The notes under the pieces: model-generated
What the model saw: only the letters and a program-made list of their open reading frames with translations
What the model was told of the DNA's origin: nothing
Databases searched by the model: none
Assembly: GCF_040807025.1 (NCBI RefSeq)
Contig: NC_090942.1
Coordinates: 200,624,747 to 200,688,746, forward strand
Direction of reading: 5' to 3'
From: Struthio camelus
Lineage: Eukaryota; Chordata; Aves; Struthioniformes; Struthionidae
DNA: 64,000 bases
In this document: positions 12,737-23,300 of the stretch, one piece after another
Layout of the letters: each line of letters begins with the position of its first letter
How positions within the stretch are numbered: the first letter of the stretch is position 1
Program-made: the position numbers and the translations under genes

Positions 12737-13899
12737 CTAGGGGGTGACTGCCAGGCCTCTGTCGTCCTTCCCTGAAGAGGATGGAGACATGCGCAAGTCC
12801 TCGTCGTCTTCCGAGCACTTGGTGGTGGAAAGGGACGAGCATTTGCAGCTGTGGCCGGGGCCCCCGCCTCGGTGGGAGCTGCTTTTGCCTTCTTTCTTGT
12901 GCTTGACCCGGCGGTTCTGGAACCAGATCTTCACCTGCTTCTCGGAGAGGTTCAGGTAGGTGGCGATCTCGATTCGCCGTAGCCGGGAGAGGTACATGTT
13001 GGAGGCGAACTCCCTCTCCAGCTCCAGGAGCTGCGTGCTGGTGAAGGCGGTGCGCATCCGCTTGCTGCTCGGCAGCTGGCTGGACGTGCTGTCTGCGGAG
13101 CGGAGCCACGGTCAGGACCGGCCGGACTCCGGCCTGCGACACCCGCCCGGCCCCTCGCTGCCGCCCGCCGCCCGCTTCGCGGGGCCGCCTCCCCGGCATC
13201 GCCGTGCCCCGCCGGGCGCGCATCCCGCGGGAGCCGCCGGGCCGCGCTCCCCGTGGGCCGCCTCCTCCCCAGCCTCCCACTGCCCGGGCCGGAGCCCCCC
13301 CCCGCAGGGGCGCCGTGACAGTCCCAGCGGCGAGAAGTGCCGGGACGCCCCGTCGAGGCTGCAGGGCTCAGGGCAGGGAGTCACGTCGCGCCTTCCACAG
13401 CGCCCGGAGGTGGGGAAGGGGGAAGTCACTCGTGGGCGCCCAGCGCCTCCTCGCAGCACCGAACGCGAGCCTGCCCCCACCCCACGCACGCCCACGCGTG
13501 TCCGGGCTTACCCACGGAGATGCAGTGGAACTGCCGGGGGTCGGGCAGCGGGTAGGCGCCCTGGTAGAGGGCCGGGGCGTGCCCGACGCCGACGGCCGAG
13601 ACGGAGTGCTGCTGGCGGGCCAGGGGCGAGTGGCAGTACTGGGAGCCGAAGGGGGGGAAGGAGGCCTTGAGGAGGGGGATGGCGGGCGGCGGCGGGTGCA
13701 GCTGGGAGGCGGTGACACAGAGCGGGCAGACGCAGAGCAGCCCGGCCTTGCGCGCGTGGCAGGCGCCGGCCGGCAGCGCCGGCAGCGGGTGCGAGGGGTG
13801 CACGGCGTAGGGGAAGAGCGGCGGCGGCGGGCTGCCCTCGCCCTTCTTCTCGCCCGCCTCCCGCAGCACCAGCGAGTCCACCAGGAAGGAGCGCGGCAT
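12737..13899 (-). CDS. GS homeobox 1 (ParaHox transcription factor), two exons
   Basis: Coding exon 1 runs 13899 to 13512 and exon 2 runs 13092 to 12737 (TAG at 12739-12737), joined by a 419-bp GT-AG intron; together they encode 247 residues. The protein starts [16 protein letters not shown], the SNAG-like repressor motif of GSX1, followed by the conserved [17 protein letters not shown] block (residues 51-67) and the [10 protein letters not shown] and [14 protein letters not shown] blocks. The homeodomain spans residues 139-198, with WFQNRR in helix 3 and Gln at position 50. The tail keeps the acidic SEDDEDL stretch and the serine-rich end [20 protein letters not shown]2 is excluded because its N-terminus differs. 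GSX1 is a nuclear DNA-binding factor for TAAT-type sites that patterns neural progenitors (ventral telencephalon, hypothalamus, intermediate spinal cord). The protein is somewhat shorter than mammalian GSX1 (264 residues in human, from memory), mainly because the alanine run before LYQ is missing. The ATG has G at -3 and is the first in frame after the TATA box. Confidence 0.97.
12887..13066 (-). other. GSX1 homeodomain-coding segment
   Basis: These 60 codons (residues 139-198) encode an Antp-superclass homeodomain. Arg5 is present in the N-terminal arm (SKRMR), the helix 1 motif is LLELEREF, helix 2 contains RLRRIEIA, and the recognition helix contains [13 protein letters not shown]. Trp48, Phe49, Gln50, Asn51 and Arg53 are intact, so DNA binding should be normal. 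The segment lies wholly in exon 2, with the splice junction nine residues ahead of it, as in other GSX genes. Confidence 0.97.
13093..13511 (-). other. GSX1 intron (419 bp)
   Basis: On the minus strand the donor reads G|GTAAGC (13511-13506) and the acceptor reads CCGCAG|AC, ending at 13093. The splice falls after the first base of the Asp-130 codon, the phase known for GSX1 in other vertebrates (the junction after the HCISV block). The intron is GC-rich, small and part of the CpG island. Reading through it is what produces several long overlapping reading frames. Confidence 0.93.
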
Positions 13900-14016
13900 G
13901 GCCCCGCGCAGCGCCCGCGCAGCGCCCCGCGCCCCGCCCGCGCTGGGCCGCGCACCGCCGCCGCCGCCCGCGCCGCTGGCCAGCCCGAGTGGTGCTGAAC
14001 GGCGCCCGCCGGCCCG

Positions 14017-14025
14017 CTTTAAATA
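14017..14025 (-). promoter_or_regulatory. GSX1 TATA box (TATTTAAAG)
   Basis: The minus strand reads TATTTAAAG, a good TATA-box match, in otherwise GC-rich DNA 118 bp upstream of the start codon. Transcription would begin about 25-30 bp downstream, near 13990-13997, giving a 5' UTR of about 90-100 nt with no upstream ATG that I can see. The combination of a TATA box and a CpG island fits a tissue-restricted developmental gene. Confidence 0.65.
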
Positions 14026-14029
14026 GCGC

Positions 14030-14160
14030 CCTCGCCATGTGATAGCGACGCCGGGCTCTCAATAGGCTTTCTGTGCCTCTTCTCTTGGCATTCACGCCGC
14101 ACGCTCCCTCATTATTTCCCTTGTTAACTAAATGAACTGCATAATGTACTCTATTCTTGT
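14030..14160 (-). promoter_or_regulatory. GSX1 proximal promoter, AT-rich block with homeodomain/POU-like sites
   Basis: Directly upstream of the TATA box is a ~130-bp stretch of much lower GC content inside the island. It contains ATTATTT, GTTAACTAAATGA and TGCATAATG on the plus strand, resembling homeodomain and POU half sites. A drop in GC content within a CpG island next to the core promoter often marks conserved promoter-proximal elements. The role is inferred from position and texture only. Confidence 0.35.
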
Positions 14161-14896
14161 CGACCCCACCCACGCCGTAGCAGGCGGCCTCTCCCCTCCT
14201 CTCCCTTTGGCGGGGTTATTTTCTCATTCTCTCGCGATTTAATATTCTTTTCTTTCTCTTTATCGCGCTCCTTCGCTTTCAGGCCAGCTTTCAGCCAGCT
14301 CCCCTTGTTTATTTTGCCGGCTGCAGCCGCGGTCTCCGTCGGCTCCGGCTTCCCCCGAGCCCCCCGGCGCCTTTCCCACCTGTGGCACCAGGTCGGCCCC
14401 GCGCTGCCCCCGCCGCGCCGGCCCCCGGCCCCGCCGCTTCTCCCTCTGCCCTCGCCGCAAGGGCGCTGCGACCCGCTTTCCGCCCAGCGCCTTCCCCGGC
14501 CCCGCGTCTTTGTCCGCAGCCCCTTGCCGGGACCTGCCGCTCGCTGCCCCCGGTGCAGCCGGGAGTCCCGCACCCGCGGGGCAGCGGTGGGTCCCGGCGG
14601 CGCCGGGCGGCGCCGGCTCCGACGGCTGTGCCGAGCCCGGCGGTGGCTGCACGGGCTGCGTGGGGGCGCCGAGAGCAGCGCGGGTGCGCGGAGCAAACGT
14701 CCGACAGCAGCCGGGTACCGCTCCACGCGTGCAGCGCGCCCCGAGTGCGGGCAAGCCGCGGGAGAGGCGCTTCGCCTATTCTGCACGTCTGCTTGTGCGT
14801 ACACCTGGCTCCTCTCCGCTGTGCTGTAGGTGTAATATCTGTAACCGCACAACTATGCTTCACCTGCGGATGCCGCGGTGCGCGCCGGCCCCGAGT

Positions 14897-14922
14897 GGGA
14901 GCGAGAGCGGGAGCGGGAGAGG
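14897..14922. repeat. Short (GAGCGG)n-like repeat
   Basis: Imperfect GAGCGG/GAGCGA units repeat about four times near the upstream edge of the CpG island. It is a GC-rich simple repeat with no evident role. Confidence 0.65.
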
Positions 14923-15076
14923 GGTGTCCCTGGCTGCGGGACTCGCCCGTCGCCGGCACCGACCCAGCTTAAACAGCCGGACATGCCGCGCCGCGCTTCA
15001 GGGCGCCGGGAGTTATCTGGGGGCTTGGGAAAAGCGACTGATAGGGAAGTGGCTTATTTCTCCCATACAATGCGAA

Positions 15077-15136
15077 TTAGCATAAACAAAAAGGAGGTCT
15101 GTATTTCTTAGCATAAGGGTCTGCAAAACTTAGCAT
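15077..15136. promoter_or_regulatory. Three TTAGCAT motifs upstream of GSX1
   Basis: TTAGCAT occurs at 15077-15083, 15108-15114 and 15130-15136, so three copies fall within 60 bp, about 1.1 kb upstream of the inferred start site. The first two copies read TTAGCATAA/TTAGCATAAG; the complement ATGCTAA resembles POU-domain (octamer-like) half sites. The cluster sits just outside the CpG island. Binding is inferred. Confidence 0.3.
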
Positions 15137-16009
15137 TGGCTCTAAACCGAGTTTCCACTTGGCCGTCTAAGCAAGCGCTCACGCACGCTTCCCCTGCATA
15201 GGGACACACCGTCCGCCTCCGAGGTCTCGACGCTTGGCTCCCCGGAGCGTGTTGATTTTGTAGGTGAACGAGGAACGCTAACGAATAAGAAAAAATATTC
15301 ATGGGGATGCGTTTTCTCCCCCGACCTTCCTGTTCAATATCTGGGGAAAAGACGAACACACTCGTCGACGGACAACACTGCTCTCCAAATGTGAGGCGAT
15401 TTCTCCTTACAGGAACCTGCCCACCTCAAAAATAAATGTATTTCTTCAAATGAAGGGAGGAATAGGAAGAAAAAGCCTGGGAAATAATGTAATCCTGTGT
15501 CTCTGGCTTGTACAGAGGCTGTTCTTGCTTGCAGTCGCATTTCTCATCAGTATCTACGGGAGTTTTGCCGAGATACTATTGATGCCGGAGCCCAGAAACG
15601 TACGTGTATATACAAATAAGTAGGCGAAAAGAAAGAAAGAACAAAAACGAATCCAAGTAAAAACTAAGTTCAGTGATTATTTAGAAAGGGTTTCTAAGTG
15701 TCCTTCCCCTAAAAGCGCTGATGGGGGTGGATTTTTGTTTTTGTTTATGTTTTTAAGGAGCTCGCAATTTAAAGCGTTTTCCCCCTTCAGCCCGCGCCTG
15801 GGAAGGGGTAACTCTCCCCGCTGAGAAGTGACCAGCCACCGAGGGGGTGCTGATTCTCCTCCTCAGCCTCGGAGATTCCTGCTGCCCAGGGCTGAACCCC
15901 ACGGCTCCGAGCCGCAGGGAGGCAAAGGGTTAACAGCTCCTGAATGCACACCAAGCCCAAAGCTACTGGGAAAGAATATCCAAAAAAATAACCAGTTTTT
16001 TTTTTCCAG

Positions 16010-16370
16010 CCGCTGGACCTTATTGAATGTCATTGAAGAAAGTTTTGAATGCCAGATAAAGAGAGGCGAATTAAAGTGTGTGACAGCAGAGGATAAGCAA
16101 ACACAAAGAGAACTCTGTCACACTTTGGGCAAAATCCGTGGGCTTTTTACCAAGCCTCTTCGCTATGATTGAATTAAGTAATAGGAAAACATTTTCTTTC
16201 AGTTTAGAGCCATTAGACAAAAACTTCAAAGCGAATAACACTTTTTAATGTGCAGCCCAACAATGGAATCTGTTTTGTGCTGAAATGTTTAAATGGTTTG
16301 TTGTGCAACTGCGGGCTGAAATAACCCAGACTGCAGCAAAATAGCATCCTTCAGACCGTTTTTATGAGAG
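16010..16370. promoter_or_regulatory. Candidate conserved enhancer about 2 kb upstream of GSX1
   Basis: This AT-balanced block between two GC-rich zones has the texture of a conserved non-coding element. It lacks repeats and carries a high density of motif-like words: GAATTAAAGTG, TTGAATTAAGTAATAGG, AACAATGG (SOX-like), CCATTAGAC and TTTAATG. Its only sizeable reading frame (15828-16172) has no family resemblance. Distance and position fit a GSX1 neural enhancer. No alignment was available, so conservation itself is not shown. Confidence 0.35.
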
Positions 16371-16479
16371 CTTGAAACTAGCACAGACCTTTAATCCTAG
16401 TGCTTTAAACAGCCTCCTTTCTCTTCCCCCCTTACACTTTTTTTTTTTTTTTAGGGGTAAGCTCCCTTCGTGTGCTTGC

Positions 16480-16830
16480 CATCTCGTAGCGGTCGCCGCT
16501 AAACGAATGCAGCGCCGGGAGCCGGGGAAAAACCTTGCGGAGGGCTGCGGAGGCAGCGGCTCGGCCCTGTCGGCTCCGCGCACCGCGGCGGGGAGCGGAG
16601 GGCGGCGCCGGCGCCAGCCCTGCTCCGCGGGCGCGCAGCCCGGGCCGGTGCCGGCGCGTCCTTGCGCGGCCCCGGCGGAGGCTCGGCGGGGCTGAGGCGC
16701 CGGTGCCCGGTCTGCCCCCGGGATGCGCCCGCGCTTGGGCGGCGGAGGGAGGGAAACGCGGGGTGGGAGCGCTACCCCGCGGCCCCGCACTCGCTCCGGC
16801 TGGGCAGGGAGCGTTAAGTGCGCACTGACT
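16480..16830. other. Small CpG island upstream of GSX1
   Basis: A ~350-bp stretch with very high GC and frequent CpG begins right after a poly(T) tract (16438-16452) and ends near 16.83 kb. It is separated from the main island by about 1.5 kb of ordinary DNA. It could be a satellite island of GSX1 or an unannotated promoter. The reading frames within it (163, 107 and 97 residues) are composition artefacts. Confidence 0.6.
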
Positions 16831-16865
16831 GGGGGGAAAAGGGGGATCAGCAATGAAGGGAGAGG

Positions 16866-17300
16866 CAGTTACCGTCGTGGGGGGAGAGGAGGGGGTTAGC
16901 GTTAGCGCTAGCAGGAGGGGTGTCCCCGTCGGGGGTTGGGGGCCACACCATCGCTATTGGCAGGGGAGAAGGGTCAGAGCACCACTGCCTGTGGAGAGCT
17001 ATATGGACATTAGCTGGAAAGAGGTACGTCATCATTTTGAGGTACCGACCGTTACTGTCTGGGATGGGTGACCCTGTCACCCTATGGGGGTACACACCGT
17101 CAGTATTTGGGGATGGGAGGATAGCATCACTCATTAGGAGATCGTTGGGCAGGTGCATTTCATTTCGGGAGCGGGCAGAGGCAAGCACGCTAGAGCTGCT
17201 GAAGAGAGACAGGCATCGCTGTTCCCCAGGAGGCCACGGCCTTGCTATCTGTCTAGGGGGTCACGGTTTGTGGGTGGCTATAATATTACTTGGCCCAGCC
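16866..17300. repeat. Diverged minisatellite, unit about 50 bp
   Basis: Several segments align to one another as decayed copies of a G-rich unit. The clearest begin at about 16939 (GGGGGCCACACCATCGCTAT), 17039 (GAGGTACCGACCGTTACTGT) and 17086 (GGGGGTACACACCGTCAGTA). Each continues into a GG-rich run and then a CATCACTCATTAGG-like segment. Weaker copies occur at 16866 and after 17195. Divergence between copies is high, so the array is old. Reading frames crossing it are not credible genes. Confidence 0.55.
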
Positions 17301-17309
17301 CAAGAACAG

Positions 17310-20300
17310 AATTTCTAAGGGTAAATCAAAACCAATATTGAATCAGAAGCGATGCACCAGGTGGTGGGGTGTACGAAGGATTGCCTTTCTGTGGTGGGCA
17401 AACACAGCCAGGAGCATGTCAAACCCATAAGGTACCTCTGTACCCCTTGAATCTGCTTATCCACAGAACGAATCTGGGGACTCAAGCAAACAGAAATATA
17501 TATATATTTTAAAATGCTGTTTTATCAGTAAATTGTTTTTTTTTTGGCTGCTATATTTTTCTCACCGGCCCTTTGCTTCATTGAACAGGGCTAGTTGATG
17601 ATAAAAAGATACCCAAAACATATCATTTATGACTCAAAATGTGCTCTGCACAGAATTAGTCATTTCTTCACAGACTCTTCTGTGCATTCAAATGACAGTG
17701 ACTGCATGCCTGGCCAGTTTTACAGTGTTTGTTTTCACAGCACCTCTGAGGAAAGGTAGACAAGCTCTTTTCTGTCCATGGACCACAAAGGTGAAGTGAT
17801 GAGGGCTGGGACCTATTCAGGACCAACAGAATGACATTTTGTGGAGTGCTTGTGTCACTCTTTGATTATGTAAAACTCAGAGTCTGAGAACTGCAATGTA
17901 TATTTTGCGCTCTGACTTTAGTCAAAGCTGGAGGAGTTCCCCACTCTCAGAACCAGACCTCAGGGAAGGGAAATGGGCAATGAGATAGTGAGAAAAACAC
18001 AGATATTGGGTATCTGTAGAAAAAAAAAAACATTTTTTTATCACTCAGCGATCCACTTTATGTTGCCTATGACTACCATCACAGAGGCAGAAATAAAATC
18101 CAGTCTAAACACAGGCCTTACCACCTCTGACCAGAAGCCCATATAGACCCATCACTTCTCTACAGCAGTGGCCGTAGTGGAAATCTAAGAAAATCTAAAG
18201 GGAAAAGATAAAAAAAGGATCATCCTTCCACGGTTTACTCCTGGCCTCCAGTAATCCAAAACTCAAGGGCTTCCTGAAACAGAGGTTGTACGTGTTAAAT
18301 TCCAGTTCTTCCAAGCTAAAGGCAAATCTCACCTTTCTTTGTCATGAAGTTCTCCTATGTCTTTCTCCGGCTCTTGTCGTATCCATCAATATCTTCCAAA
18401 TTCATCAGGGTATAAAATCTAGTAATCTACCAGCAATTGTCTTCATCATGCAACCTTGCTACCTTTCTATTACAATTCATCCAGTTTCATCTAGTTTTCA
18501 CTACAAGCTATAAAGGCCTTAATTAATCTTTGCCATTAAAACCTGTGCCACAGGAAGACTTGGTTTTCTTTTTTTCCTTGATCACTTTAAACAAGCAAAT
18601 ATCCAGGGTAGGGATTTACAATTTAGCTTTCCTCCAGGCCTGATGCTTGCTAACAGCGTGGGTCTATAAGGGAATCCTGCAATCACATTCCAGAAAGTTT
18701 CCTACTCTGTTTACCCTCCTTCATTCAACCTTTCACTCAGAAGGAGATATTAGGGAGGTAGTTTGACAAAAAGTGATGAAACCTGAAATAATAATGGGAA
18801 CATGAAGAAGCAGGTAAACTACTGACACTATTTAAAATAGGCTTTTGGTTTTTTTGAAAGGATCAGGCTTCACACTCACAGCATCCTTGTAGGACAGAAG
18901 GACACAGAATGGAGAAGTCCATAAGAGTAATGGAAACAAGGAATTGCAGAAAGGAGCTGAATGTGAAGTCTGCTAATCTGGTTATTAAAATACTGCAGAT
19001 AAAGTCCTTCAGCCTCAGAATCCATTCCATCATCAGACCATTTCCAGCCTGTTTTTATTGTCACTTTCTCCTTTCCCCAGATTTCTCCTCTTTCTGTATG
19101 CTAAGGACATACAGATTTACAAACGGAAGGTTCTCAGACTTCTCAGTCTGCTCTTTGAGAGTATCCAAGAGGAAAAAAAAAATCCTTTTTCCATCCTTTG
19201 GGTTTTCATTCAAGCTTTGCAACAGCAATTCCAGCACCACATATGGTAACAGAATATGTGGCACCTGTTCTTTCTATGAAGCATTTGAACAGTTCTTTCT
19301 GCAGCTCAGTGTACCACTTTTCAAGCTATTACCTCATGAATGTGGAAGGTACTCAGTAAACTGTCCCAATACCACAAGGCCAGTACATTCTTCTATAGCA
19401 TGTGTACTTGGGATTACTGATACATTGGTTTCAAAGCTAACATCTTATCCCCAGACTGGTAAATTTGGAGGGTTCTGCTGTGATAATGGTTATCACTGAA
19501 TCAGGTGCCTCGTTACTGCATTCTGTGTGAAAGTCACCTACAGGAGAGACAAATAAATATCTGCGTACAGGTATATTAATTAATGTTATTGATCTGAACT
19601 CTGTTATTAATGATCTTTCTTGCATTTCTCCTAAGCAAAGTTGTGTACGGAGCTGAAAAGAAAACAGAGAAATTCGCTGAGCCATTTAAAAGAACCCCAA
19701 AGAGCTGAAGAAGTTGTAGTCAATAGCAACACTCACAACCAGACTCTTTGCTTGGAAGAATGTCAGGACTTCAATGTCCCAGGTAGAGTTGCCCAATGCA
19801 TGGGGGACATTTCCTAAAGAATGTTGCAATGCCACATGCAGACACACACATGAAGTAAAGCGTTCCCAGGGGAGGAGTGTGGCAGCCGGGTAGGGTGTTT
19901 GGTTTGGATCAATGGCTCATACCTTGTGCACAGCAAGTGGCAATGGTTGGGAGAAATGAGGGAGGGCTGGCTGTCTGCAGCAGGGTTTCCTGGCCATTGC
20001 TGGGGTGTAGAGACAGACCCTGAAAGCTGCAGACAAGAACCAAGAGCTGTGTAACCTCGTTTTCTTTGATGTTGGCAAATGCATGTTCCTTAAGTGTTTA
20101 TCACACATGAATGTGAAATAACTGTCTTAGATGTTTATTCAGCCTGTGTAAAACAGAGATCACCAAGGTATGCTAATTGCTTTAACTTGCCAGTCTTGGC
20201 ACTAGCTAGAGAAGAGGGATGTTCTGAACTAACAACATCATCTTCTTCTTTTTGTTTTATTCTGAAGACTTTAAAAATGCCTTTTAATATGGTAAAGCTT

Positions 20301-23300
20301 TCAGAATGTATTAGGTTATATGTGATTGTGTCTCGATATGAGTTTGTACATTTTATTATTAAATATTAACAACCGTTATATTTAACAAAACTGGAAAATG
20401 GACAGGAGTATACTGCCATACACAATCACACTGTAGCAGCATTTTGTAGAAATTATTTCCTGAAAGTTGAACATAGTCATTTGTTAACCTCCTTGTATTT
20501 GTACTGAAATGTAACAATACACTGCAGAACATTTTTGTATATGTGAAACAAGTACAAGTTAAGAAAAATATCAACATGCATATTCAAGTCAGTGCATGAC
20601 CAATGTACGAGATGGCACTACACTTTTTTTTTTTTTTTTTGCATTTCACATGCAAGTAAAGCCTACGAACATCATTCTTCCGTTTCCCTATGCTTTTCTT
20701 AGTATAATTGCACTGGTCTCATGGGAATTAGGCCATATCATACTATTAGAGGAACAAGGTTTTAAACTTACCCCTGCATGAAACGTAAGTGCATAGGAGG
20801 GCAGTGCTTGGACTTTGGGTCACAGGGCCGCTGGGCACACCTTCTCTGAGCTCTGCCTCTTTCTGCTTTGTCTCTTTACATGGAGGTCTGAAAAGTTAGC
20901 CCTGCTGTGAGTTTGTCCCCTGGAGCTGGACCACAAACTTCATTCTACTAACGTGCAGTTTGCATTACCTTCTCTTGGGTTGTTAGAGAAAGCAATGCAC
21001 AATGGGAAATCTGCTAAACAGGGCTATGCTTTTGGCATGGCAAGAAGTCCAGCTGCTGTGACTCTCAGGAGCTGCACCACTTCTCAAGCCTGGTGTCTGT
21101 CTCTCACTGATGCAACCACACACAAAGTTTAGATTTCTAGTTGTCATAGTCCTTGGCCAGCAGCAAACCTGTGAATTCTCCCACTCTAAGTGTGAAACTC
21201 ACAAAACTGGCTCTTCCTTCATGCACTATTGCTGTTACATCTTCATCTTCCACACTTGGAAAGCAGTGTCAGGGACTCATGTTTTGTGGCCCTGGTGTGC
21301 AGAGTCACAGCCTGGGTAGCAAAGGTGACGCTGAGTTACTGCTTCGGATATGCACCAACAAGGAGACTCAAGGGTTTTCATGAAAAAGGCTCACTTCGTG
21401 GCTTATTCTGGTGTCCCAGTCCTTCCCATTATGGGCTACAGGTGGTTTCTTGCATTATGCGACCTTTTGGTTCAGAAGATATTGTCCATCATGTGATCCC
21501 AATCAAAGTTGTCTTGTGCACCGGTGATGAAGATATCCCAGAGCCGTGATAGCTATATGAAAAGAGAACATCACAAGTTATAGGCCTTATCCTAATGCTA
21601 GTGAAGTTCAATGGGAAAACATCATACTCCAAAATACAAGATGGATTTCTGGAGTTCTACAGAGCTTTGCAGAGCCATGGACCCCAATCTTTGTAGTTTG
21701 TACAAAATACTTACCTATAAGAGGGTGAATTTTGAAAATGTTTAAAATCTCTTAAATTATAGTCCAATTCTTCAGTATTTGAGGCCTGCGTACAATAACC
21801 AAATCTCTCTGGCTCTTAACAAGGCATAAGATACAGCAGATTTCTTGCCATGTGTGAGATAGACTATTTGTGACAACTCAAATGCTTATTGGCAGCCATT
21901 CAAAATATCCTTTAACCTGTATAAGAAATGGAATAATCCCGGTTCAAACCTTATTCTCCATGTAATGCTACTGTGGGTGCATAAACACTTCTCGGGGTGT
22001 TTTCTTCCTCTATACCTCTTATAAACATGTAGGAAATGTGCTGCTTTAAGAGGAGATGGTCTATACAAGAGCTGGTCACCCCAGATTGCCTTTGTAGGGG
22101 CTAAGTGGGGAATAACAGGTACTTGGAGGGAGAAATTCATGTCACTTACTTCAGAAATCCTTAGAATGAGATAAATCCCATCCAGAAATGCCTCTCTGGC
22201 ACTATAAAGGATTTCTGAATGACTAACCCAGATGTAGACTCTGTAGACAGAGACTGTGTCTCTGTACTCTTCTCTTTCAGCTATTGCCTTTTCTGTATGC
22301 ATGTATGCAGGCTGCAATTCTTCGGAGCATGAGCTGGCCAAAAAATCAGTGGAGCTGCACCTGGGGCAGGCTGTGCAGAGCCCCTCCACTCTACAGCTTC
22401 TCCCATCCTTGATTTCTACACTCGAATCATTGCGCTTATGATAGTTGTCAGCAATTTGGTGGTTTGTATAGTATGTGCCTTTTAGCTCTACTCTTGCCCC
22501 AGACTATGGAAACTAATTAGGACTGTATGTTAAAAAATGTGTCCACAGGAGACCCAAATGATCTGTTAGATTTGACTTAGTCATTCCCATTTTGCTCTGT
22601 ATTTTCTCACTTTTCCCTCCAAATTTTCTACCTCGCTCCCACTTTGGATGCTTTCCTTAGTTTTCCTCTTTTTTTTTCAATGTGTCTACCTTTTTCTCCA
22701 TCATCATTTACTCACTTGCTTTTCATCTCATTAGTCAGATCATAATCTCAATAAATGGAGCAATTCTTCTAAGAGCTTTTCATGCAGAAGTGTGAGGAAA
22801 GAGTCTGAGTCTGGATGAATGAGAATTCCAGCTAGCCCTACCAAAAGATCAAACTAGGAGGGAGGACAGATAGGAGTGATAGGAATCTTCTCCAAATTTT
22901 CCACATTGCCTAGACACAGAGCTAGGAAAGGAATCTACCATAAAAGGACTGCATTTTGTCTGCAACAGATTAGGAGACTCTATTGTCTTGATTGCAGGCA
23001 CAAGAATTAGAATGATGAATGAATCTCACCATAAAAACCAGGCTGGGGGGAAATCAATGCTGTAATGACGTAAGACGGGAAGAGAAATTTCAGAAATTTC
23101 TGCGGGTGTTAGGAGACCAGTAGAGGCCAGTGATTAATAAATTTTCAGTGCCAAATGAAAAAAAATCTCAGCAACGGCAGAAAGTATCCCTTTTTCCATT
23201 TGAGAAATTTAAACAAAACTTCCATTTGCTCTTTTTTACGACTAAGCTTAGACGAAATATTGTAATAATATCCTTCCTGTTTAAAAACAGGTGGAAAGGA

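Larger units (their letters stand above)
10820..14980. other. Large CpG island spanning GSX1 and its 3' flank
   Basis: From about 10.8 to 15.0 kb the sequence becomes very rich in G+C with frequent CpG, in contrast to the AT-rich flanks. An AT-richer notch with microsatellites lies at about 12.05-12.30 kb. The island covers the promoter, both exons and the intron of GSX1 and continues about 1.7 kb past its poly(A) signal. CpG islands this broad are known for developmental homeobox genes held under Polycomb control. Extension beyond the gene's 3' end may mean a second promoter (see the TATA-like sites near 11.38 and 11.60 kb). High GC content also removes stop codons, which explains the long spurious reading frames here. 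Confidence 0.8.

Noticed and set aside
12558-13280. 240-residue minus-strand frame over GSX1 exon 2
   Set aside because: It is the homeobox exon read in the wrong phase and through the intron. The correct phase encodes the homeodomain.
13508-14173. 221-residue minus-strand frame overlapping exon 1
   Set aside because: Out-of-phase shadow of GSX1 exon 1 that also crosses the TATA box and promoter.
18909-19499. 196-residue plus-strand frame
   Set aside because: No family resemblance, shadowed by frames in other phases, and sits in ordinary intergenic sequence.
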